Positions 7,211 through 12,367 of a stretch of DNA of 14,500 nucleotides are shown here, in pieces. The notes beneath the pieces were generated by a model. The model saw only the letters and a list, made by a program, of their open reading frames with translations, was not told the origin of the DNA and ran no database searches. The stretch comes from an uncultured Bacilli bacterium. Lineage in GTDB: Bacteria; Bacillota_I; Bacilli_A; RF39; UBA660. The DNA lies in the NCBI GenBank assembly GCA_947632625.1, contig CANRPZ010000023.1:1-14500 (forward strand), read 5' to 3'. The translations under genes were made by a program, and so were the position numbers. The first letter of the stretch is position 1, and the number at the start of each line of letters is the position of its first letter.

Positions 7211-7678
7211 CTATTTTATATCGGTAATGGTTACAGCAAAATTTCCATTTGGACTTGCAACATCCACTTTTTCACCTTTTTTATGATTAATAATGGCTTT
7301 TCCTATTGGACTTTCGTTAGAAATCTTATTTTCAAATGGATCTGCTTCTAAAGAACCTACAATTTTATATTCTTCTGTTTCTCCATCTTCATAAGTAATC
7401 GTAACTGTGCTCCCCACATCGACTTTATCTTTTTTATTTCCAGAAGCAATAGTACAATGCTCCAATTTAAATTCTAATTCTTTAATTCTAGCTTCTAATT
7501 GCGCTTGCTCATTTCTTGCGGCATCATAATCAGAGTTCTCTGATAAATCTCCAAGAGCTCTCGCTTCTTTTAAGGCTTTAATCACTTCAGGTCTTTTTTC
7601 TGTTTTTAAGGTATTTAGTTCTTGTTCTAATTCTAAATATCCATCTGCAGTAAGCATAATGTTTTCAACTTGTTTCAT
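7211..7678 (-). CDS. greA: Transcription elongation factor GreA
   Basis: Enters the secondary channel of RNA polymerase and stimulates cleavage of backtracked RNA. The 155 residues match the family length. The N-terminal coiled coil (about 12-75) carries the tip motif GDLSENSDYDAA, with the acidic pair Asp44 and Glu47 that helps hold the catalytic magnesium. The C-terminal FKBP-like domain includes the segment with SPIGKAIINHKKGE. The ATG at 7678 is chosen because AAGGTGG (7684-7690) lies 5 bases upstream; a GTG at 7687 is in frame but falls inside that site. Its promoter is nested in the end of trhP2. In B. subtilis greA also follows this operon, but with udk between. Confidence 0.97.
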   Translation of the reverse strand: MKQVENIMLTADGYLELEQELNTLKTEKRPEVIKALKEARALGDLSENSDYDAARNEQAQLEARIKELEFKLEHCTIASGNKKDKVDVGSTVTITYEDGETEEYKIVGSLEADPFENKISNESPIGKAIINHKKGEKVDVASPNGNFAVTITDIK

Positions 7679-7683
7679 TTTTT

Positions 7684-7690
7684 CCACCTT
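7684..7690 (-). promoter_or_regulatory. greA ribosome binding site that fixes the start
   Basis: AAGGTGG ends 5 bases before the ATG at 7678. The in-frame GTG at 7687-7685 is part of this site, which rules it out as the main start. Confidence 0.8.
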
Positions 7691-7708
7691 CTAAAAATAT
7701 CAGTAATA

Positions 7709-7737
7709 AGAATACTATAAATAATCCTGTTTGTCAA
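7709..7737 (-). promoter_or_regulatory. Promoter of greA nested in the trhP2 gene
   Basis: TTGACA (7737-7732), 17-base spacer, TATTCT (7714-7709) on the minus strand. The -35 box lies in the last codons of trhP2 and the trhP2 stop codon (7717-7715) is at the end of the spacer. No terminator is seen between trhP2 and greA, so read-through from the operon is also likely. Confidence 0.75.
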
Positions 7738-8914
7738 ACATTTTTATGCGCATCATATCGTATTTTTCTAACTTAACATCAATTTTTAATTTTATAATCT
7801 TTTTCGGATGATTTGAAATGGTCAAAACATGACCATCTTCGTCAAAAATATCGCCGATTTCATAGGTTGTCGCCTCTAAATGAGGGCCAAAAAATTCGAC
7901 TATATCACCCTTTTTAAAATAATTGCGATGTTCAATGGTTGCCATTTTGTTTTTTTCATTATAGTCAAGAACGAGTCCTAAAAAATCTTGATTGGATAAT
8001 TCTTGTCTTCCTAAAAAATATTGTTCTTCTTCGGTTGGCAAACCATTTACAAATTGAGGGGTTGAATCTCGATTCGCGCAGCGATTTAAAATATCCAAAT
8101 AGTATTTTATTTCCCCTTCACTTAAAGTATTTTCGCTTATTTTATCAAGAATCGTATGATAAACATTTATTACGGTAGCGATGTAATAAATTCCTCGCAT
8201 TCTACCTTCTACTTTAAAAGAATTAACTCCAATACTGATTAATTCTTTAATATATTCTATTAAATTTAAGTCTTTTGGTGTCATACTAAAAATTTCTTTT
8301 TCACTTTTATTTTTAAATGTCCAACGACAAATTTGAGCACATCCACCACGATTGGCATCTCTTAAGGTACAGTAATTAGACATAATGCAACGTCCGCTAA
8401 AACTTGTACACATAGCGCCATGGATAAAACATTCCAATTCCAAATGGGTCTTTTCTTTTATTTTTCTTATATCCTCTAGACTAGCTTCCCGAGCAAGAAC
8501 TAGACGCGTAACACCTAAACTTTTATAAAAAAGACCTGCTTCACTATTTAGAATACTTGCTTGAGTCGAAACGTGAACCTCTAATTTTAAACCAAGTTCC
8601 TTTGCTCTTTTGATGACTAAAATATCACTAGCAATAATCGCATCGACAAAAATTTTATCTAAAGCTTTTAAATAAGCATCAAGGTTTTCCAATTCTTTTT
8701 CATGAAAAAGGATATTTACGGTAACATATAGTCTTTTATGACGACGATGGGCATATTTTACCGCTTGTTTTAATTCTTCTAAAGTAAAATTTTGGGCATT
8801 TGCTCTTAAGCCGAAGCTTTTCCCTGCACAATACACAGCATCAGCACCATATAAATACGCTATTTTTAATTTTTCCATATCCCCTGCTGGAGCAAGCAAT
8901 TCAACCTTTTTCAT
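7715..8914 (-). CDS. trhP2: U32 family tRNA hydroxylation protein TrhP2
   Basis: A 399-residue U32 'peptidase' family protein; members of this branch make 5-hydroxyuridine at position 34 of tRNA rather than cutting proteins. The start KVELLAPAGDMEKLK and the GADAVYCAG stretch (23-31) are typical of the TIM-barrel part. The U32 signature runs from Glu161 (ECFIHGAMC) through SGRC to 179. Cys169, Cys176, Cys192 and Cys196 fit the four cysteines that hold a 4Fe-4S cluster in the family. A C-terminal domain of about 90 residues follows. The ATG overlaps the stop of the upstream degenerate U32 gene by four bases (ATGA), with GGAGG in the upstream gene. Position next to trmR and a second U32 gene matches B. 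subtilis yrrM-yrrN-yrrO, where the pair is TrhP1/TrhP2. Family certain; the exact role rests on synteny. Confidence 0.93.
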   Translation of the reverse strand: MKKVELLAPAGDMEKLKIAYLYGADAVYCAGKSFGLRANAQNFTLEELKQAVKYAHRRHKRLYVTVNILFHEKELENLDAYLKALDKIFVDAIIASDILVIKRAKELGLKLEVHVSTQASILNSEAGLFYKSLGVTRLVLAREASLEDIRKIKEKTHLELECFIHGAMCTSFSGRCIMSNYCTLRDANRGGCAQICRWTFKNKSEKEIFSMTPKDLNLIEYIKELISIGVNSFKVEGRMRGIYYIATVINVYHTILDKISENTLSEGEIKYYLDILNRCANRDSTPQFVNGLPTEEEQYFLGRQELSNQDFLGLVLDYNEKNKMATIEHRNYFKKGDIVEFFGPHLEATTYEIGDIFDEDGHVLTISNHPKKIIKLKIDVKLEKYDMMRIKMFDKQDYL

Positions 8915-9702
8915 TTCTCTTCCTCCTTCAAGCGATAATAGGTTTCTTGATGTAAAAAACCAGTATCTTTATCAACGGCAATCTCTTTTCCTTCTAATAT
9001 ACGTTTTACATCCTTTTGCTTTAAATGCATCGGATTTATAAAATAATACAAAATATTTTCATGTTCAATAAAGCGATAATCAATAAATTTTTTCGCATAT
9101 AAAACCGTTCCATACTCATTTTCAATTGCCAGAAATTCTTTTTTAGAATTCTCTTCTATTAATGTTTCTTCTTGTTTATTTGGAAGAGCAAAATACTTTT
9201 GATAGTTCTTTAAAAGAGTACGTCTAGAATACATGGTTTCTATTAAAGAAAAATAAGGAACCACTAGCTTCTTTTTAGCATGATCTAAAATCGAAAGTAT
9301 TTCATTTTCCGTAATATCCGTACTTACTAAAAGACTATCCACATAATCTAAATAATAATTAACAGAAACATAATTTGTTGTATTATGGCTTTGCATATAA
9401 ATAAGTTCTAGCGATAACTTTAATTTTTTGGCAAGATTTATTATACCTAAATCAGTAAAACAAATGCCTTTTATATTGGGTTTAAGGGTTGCTAGAATTT
9501 TTTCTAACTTTTTTATGTCCTTATTATCTAGAATACGATTTATATAAAGATAGGCGTTTGGTATTGTAATCGTATCAATGTCATAGGTATTTAAAAAACC
9601 TACCGAAAAATCTTTAATAGGAAAAAGAAAGTTAATATTCTTAACTTTCAACTTTAATATGTCTTTTTCTGTTACCACAATTAAAAATGATTTTTCTTTC
9701 AT
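8911..9702 (-). CDS. Degenerate U32 family protein, TrhP1-like partner
   Basis: A 263-residue soluble protein that lacks an obvious signature by itself. Laid against TrhP2 next door, its middle part lines up: AKKLKLSLELIYMQSHNTTN with AKELGLKLEVHVSTQAS, and MYSRRTLLKNY at about 156-166 with SFSGRCIMSNY of the U32 signature. The family cysteines are replaced; only one cysteine is present in the whole protein, outside this region. An iron-sulfur cluster is therefore not expected. Position between trmR and trhP2 is that of B. subtilis yrrN (trhP1), whose product is needed together with the second U32 protein for 5-hydroxyuridine. It overlaps trmR upstream by four bases (ATGA) and trhP2 downstream by four. 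It has no clear Shine-Dalgarno sequence, so coupling to trmR is likely. A structural partner role is inferred. Confidence 0.75.
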   Translation of the reverse strand: MKEKSFLIVVTEKDILKLKVKNINFLFPIKDFSVGFLNTYDIDTITIPNAYLYINRILDNKDIKKLEKILATLKPNIKGICFTDLGIINLAKKLKLSLELIYMQSHNTTNYVSVNYYLDYVDSLLVSTDITENEILSILDHAKKKLVVPYFSLIETMYSRRTLLKNYQKYFALPNKQEETLIEENSKKEFLAIENEYGTVLYAKKFIDYRFIEHENILYYFINPMHLKQKDVKRILEGKEIAVDKDTGFLHQETYYRLKEEEK

Positions 9703-10283
9703 TTTCTTTTACTCACGCTTAATCCATCACCAACATCTATAAATTCGGTGTCGAATTCTTCATTATTTTTTAAAAAATCAATATAACTTTCGATTTTATC
9801 TACTATACCACGTAAATTTTTACTATCAATCGTTTCTTTTTTTCCTACGTAACCATGAAATTTTAAATTATCCGTAATAATGACTCCTCCAGGTGCTAAA
9901 AAATATTTAAATTTTTCAAAAAATTTCGTATATTGTCCTTTAGCAGCGTCGATAAAGATTAAATCATATGTAACACCAGTTAAATTGACCTCTAAAGCAT
10001 CTTGAAAAACTACGTTTACCTCTTTATCAAAACCACACTTTTTAACATTTTTTAAGCATTCCATATAGCGAGATTCATCACGTTCAATTGTTGTGACTTT
10101 TACCTCACTGCTAGAAGAAGCCATTAAAATAGCAGAATATCCAATAGCGCTTCCAATCTCTAAAATATTTTTTACATTATTGTTTTTAATATATTTCATA
10201 ATAAAAGCAATAGAATCTTTTTCAATAATCGGAACATTTTTTTCTTTAGCGTATTGTTCCATTTCTAAAATATATTGTTTCAT
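9699..10283 (-). CDS. trmR: tRNA 5-hydroxyuridine methyltransferase TrmR (O-methyltransferase family 3)
   Basis: An AdoMet-dependent methyltransferase of 194 residues. In Bacillus the protein at this locus (YrrM) turns 5-hydroxyuridine at tRNA position 34 into 5-methoxyuridine. Motif I is LEIGSAIGYSA at 41-51. Glu67 in TIERDE is the expected ribose-binding acid. Asp112 in FIDAAKGQY and the TDN at 137-139 are the metal-binding residues of the catechol-type family. Residues 131-137 (PGGVIIT) form the usual strand. It is somewhat shorter than the Bacillus protein. GAGGG lies 5 bases before the ATG, and the gap to mltG is six bases. The genes downstream are the two U32 proteins that would make its substrate, which supports the tRNA role over a small-molecule methyltransferase role. 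Confidence 0.88.
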   Translation of the reverse strand: MKQYILEMEQYAKEKNVPIIEKDSIAFIMKYIKNNNVKNILEIGSAIGYSAILMASSSSEVKVTTIERDESRYMECLKNVKKCGFDKEVNVVFQDALEVNLTGVTYDLIFIDAAKGQYTKFFEKFKYFLAPGGVIITDNLKFHGYVGKKETIDSKNLRGIVDKIESYIDFLKNNEEFDTEFIDVGDGLSVSKRK

Positions 10284-10289
10284 TTACCC

Positions 10290-11333
10290 TCAACCTACTT
10301 CTCTTTGTATGTCAATAAATTCTTCATATGTGTTTGCAAAAAAGACCTCATGTGTTTTTATATTGGCATAAAAATATATATAATCAGTATCACTTGGATT
10401 TAAAACAGCTTTAATACTCATTAGTGATGGATTACAAATAGGGCCAACAGGTAATTTTCCAGCCATACCACTATTTGATTCACTCGTATTATAAGGATTA
10501 GCAGTTCTTAAATCATTCATCGTTAATGTATCCTTTAATGATTTTTTTACTGCATAATACGTTGTTACATCCATTCCTAACCCTTTTTTCATTTCTAATC
10601 TTTTATAAATCACTTGAGCAACTCTTCTTCTATCTTCTTCATTTACTGCTTCTAATTCTACAATGGAAGCCATTGTAAGAATCTCATGAATAGAATAGGC
10701 ACTATTTTCCATATCAAGGGTTTCTAATTTTACTTTCGTATTGTCGAGTATCTTTATTAGGATATCTTTAATACTTACATTTTTAGAAAACTCATATGTA
10801 TCAGGGAATAAATAACCTTCAAGTGCATAATAAATATTACCATTTAAAATCTCATCTGTCAAAAAATCGTATTTTAAAATCAATTCTTTCATAAATTCAC
10901 GAGAGTTTAAAACCTCTTTTACATCGTCTTCTGTATAGGGAAAATTTGCGGTAATGGTACTAATAAAGTCCGTCATATTTTTTCCTTCTACAAAGGTTAC
11001 TTTAACACTTTCTGTGATGGCTTTCCCTTCTTGTATTTTCTTTATAATTTCAGGAGCACTCATGTTTCTTCTTAATTCATATTTACCTGCTTGTAAATTG
11101 ATATCATTGTGAAAAAATAAATATACTTTTACGGCAAAGGAACTACGAATTAAGCCAGCATTTTTTAAATCATTTACAATGCCAATTTTGCTTGTTCCTC
11201 CTTCAATTGTAAAATTAATTGAGTCTTCATTTTTACTTACCTTTGATAAACTAAATCCATAAAGACCTATTCCTAAAAAAAGGATAGCAAACAAAGAAAG
11301 AAAAAGTACAAGTACTTTTTTATTTTTCTTCAT
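10290..11333 (-). CDS. mltG: Endolytic murein transglycosylase MltG
   Basis: A membrane-anchored enzyme that cuts newly made glycan strands inside the wall, releasing them from the synthesis machinery. The 347 residues start with a short basic end and one membrane segment (about 6-27). The outside part holds a LysM-like stretch, then the YceG catalytic domain: EGYLFPDTY at 172-180 and ASIVELEA at 222-229. Glu226 matches the catalytic glutamate of E. coli MltG. NPYNT (279-283) and the PVGPICNPS loop (295-303) also match. The ATG at 11333 is chosen because AAGGTG (11340-11345) lies 6 bases upstream; the in-frame GTG at 11342 lies inside that site. It overlaps the end of the yrzB-like gene by 14 bases. 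Confidence 0.96.
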   Translation of the reverse strand: MKKNKKVLVLFLSLFAILFLGIGLYGFSLSKVSKNEDSINFTIEGGTSKIGIVNDLKNAGLIRSSFAVKVYLFFHNDINLQAGKYELRRNMSAPEIIKKIQEGKAITESVKVTFVEGKNMTDFISTITANFPYTEDDVKEVLNSREFMKELILKYDFLTDEILNGNIYYALEGYLFPDTYEFSKNVSIKDILIKILDNTKVKLETLDMENSAYSIHEILTMASIVELEAVNEEDRRRVAQVIYKRLEMKKGLGMDVTTYYAVKKSLKDTLTMNDLRTANPYNTSESNSGMAGKLPVGPICNPSLMSIKAVLNPSDTDYIYFYANIKTHEVFFANTYEEFIDIQREVG

Positions 11334-11595
11334 GAATTTCACCTTCTAATTTACTTAAAAAAGTTTCTATCGTGTTCCATTCCTCTTCCGTTTCAATTGG
11401 TAAAAGTTCTTTATCTCTTCCTGTTTTATCATAAATATTTGCATAAACTTTCATTTTGCCTTTTTCTTTAGAATGGTCAGTATAAACAACATAACTTTTT
11501 TTCGTTTCTTCAGAATCAAAAGTAAATATTATTTCATATTCTTTTGAATTCCCGTTTTTATCTTTAACGGTAAACATACTATTTTTCGTATCCAC
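11320..11595 (-). CDS. yrzB: DUF1292 family protein (YrzB-like)
   Basis: A small acidic protein of 91 residues, function unknown. The run EIIFTFDSEETKKSYVVYTD and the ending LLPIETEEEWNTIETFLSKL are close to the B. subtilis YrzB pattern (LFTFE...KSYVLYYP and LFPIETDEEWDMIE). The start is a GTG at 11595, with AGGGA 6 bases upstream inside the end of ruvX. An ATG at 11577 is possible but has no well-placed binding site. It overlaps ruvX by 17 bases and mltG by 14. Its place between ruvX and mltG is that of yrzB in Bacillus. Confidence 0.88.
   Translation of the reverse strand: MDTKNSMFTVKDKNGNSKEYEIIFTFDSEETKKSYVVYTDHSKEKGKMKVYANIYDKTGRDKELLPIETEEEWNTIETFLSKLEGEIHEEK
11340..11345 (-). promoter_or_regulatory. 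mltG ribosome binding site that fixes the start
   Basis: AAGGTG ends 6 bases before the ATG at 11333 and lies within the last codons of the yrzB-like gene. It contains the in-frame GTG that would otherwise lengthen the protein by three residues. Confidence 0.75.
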
Positions 11596-12013
11596 TTTTT
11601 TCCCTACTTTCTTTTTTCAAATATGTATCTAAAATAATCGCGGCAGCGTAACTATCTATTACTTTCTTTCTTTTTTTTCTTTTCGTATCTATTTCAATTA
11701 ATACGTTTTCTGCTTCTACGGTTGATAAACGTTCATCGATTAATACAATAGGTATGGTAAAATGACTTTCCAATATATTTTTAAATTGATCCGTTCTTTC
11801 AGTAGCAAAACCTAAAGAATTATTCATATTTTTAGGATATCCTAAAACAAATAAGCTGATTTCTTTTTCCGTAACAATTGTTTCTAATTCTTTTATTAAT
11901 TCAGGATAAGCCGTATAATGGATGGTTTTAAAAGGAGAAGCAATGGTATTTGTTCGATCGCTTAAAGCAAGACCGAGCGTTTTTGTTCCTAAATCTAATC
12001 CTAATACTCTCAT
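11579..12013 (-). CDS. ruvX: YqgF/RuvX family nuclease, pre-16S rRNA processing
   Basis: A 144-residue RNase H-fold protein. Members trim the 5' end of 16S rRNA precursor; an older annotation is Holliday junction resolvase. The three expected acidic sites are present: Asp7 in GLDLGTKTLG, the DERLSTVEA motif at 93-101, and Asp120 in IDSYAAAIIL. A basic patch (111-117, KRKKRKK) lies just before the last one. The ATG overlaps the ireB stop codon (ATGA, 12010-12013). No Shine-Dalgarno sequence is seen upstream, so ruvX probably depends on ribosomes ending ireB. The yrzB-like gene starts within its last codons. Confidence 0.96.
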   Translation of the reverse strand: MRVLGLDLGTKTLGLALSDRTNTIASPFKTIHYTAYPELIKELETIVTEKEISLFVLGYPKNMNNSLGFATERTDQFKNILESHFTIPIVLIDERLSTVEAENVLIEIDTKRKKRKKVIDSYAAAIILDTYLKKESREKSGYEK

Positions 12014-12252
12014 TTTAAATATTGTTCTAATAGAAAAGCCACAATTAATTCACGATCAATTTCTTGAATTTTTTTTCTAGCTTCTTTATAGCTTGTAATA
12101 TAACCTGGATCTCCAGATATTAAATACCCTACGATTTGATTAATTGGATCATAACCTCTTTCCATTAATATCTGATAAACATCTTTAATAATATATTCAA
12201 TTTGAGATTGCTTAAATAAAGTAATATCAAATAAACTGGTTTTATCGTCCAT
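12010..12252 (-). CDS. ireB: IreB family regulatory phosphoprotein
   Basis: A small protein of 80 residues, formerly UPF0297 (YrzL in Bacillus). In Enterococcus IreB is phosphorylated by the PASTA kinase IreK and tunes cell-wall antibiotic tolerance. The core GYDPINQIVGYLISGDPGYI (residues 33-52) is the family hallmark, followed by SYKEARKKI. Thr5 and Thr11 in the N-terminal tail are candidate phosphorylation sites by comparison with the Enterococcus protein; this is inference. The ATG has AGAGGTG 8 bases upstream. It is the first gene of the seven-gene operon, with its own promoter. Confidence 0.96.
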   Translation of the reverse strand: MDDKTSLFDITLFKQSQIEYIIKDVYQILMERGYDPINQIVGYLISGDPGYITSYKEARKKIQEIDRELIVAFLLEQYLK

Positions 12253-12278
12253 ATAAATGCACCTCTTACACTAATTTA

Positions 12279-12307
12279 ATTGTAACAAAATATTTAATAA
12301 GTAGCAA
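12279..12307 (-). promoter_or_regulatory. Promoter of the ireB-trhP2 operon
   Basis: TTGCTA (12307-12302), 17-base spacer, TACAAT (12284-12279) on the minus strand, with a TG one base upstream of the -10 box (extended -10). It lies 27 bases before the ireB start codon. No other strong promoter was noticed until greA. Confidence 0.75.
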
Positions 12308-12341
12308 TCTTAAATTCATCGTTCTTATTTATAGGCATTAG

Positions 12342-12366
12342 AAAAGCAATCCAATTTTTGAATTGC
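12342..12366 (-). terminator. Hairpin just after the surface protein gene, probable terminator
   Basis: GCAATTC (12366-12360), loop AAAAATT, GGATTGC (12352-12346), then TTTT (12345-12342) on the minus strand. The 7-base stem has one G-U pair. It begins one base after the stop codon (12370-12368). The T-tract is short. A hairpin at this distance from the end of the gene is also a feature of DGR target genes. Confidence 0.55.
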
Positions 12367-12367
12367 C

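Noticed and set aside
7939..8178. Plus-strand open frame of 79 codons
   Set aside because: Lies within trhP2 on the other strand, no family pattern.
10093..10371. Plus-strand open frame of 92 codons
   Set aside because: Spans the ends of trmR and mltG on the other strand; no promoter or binding site.
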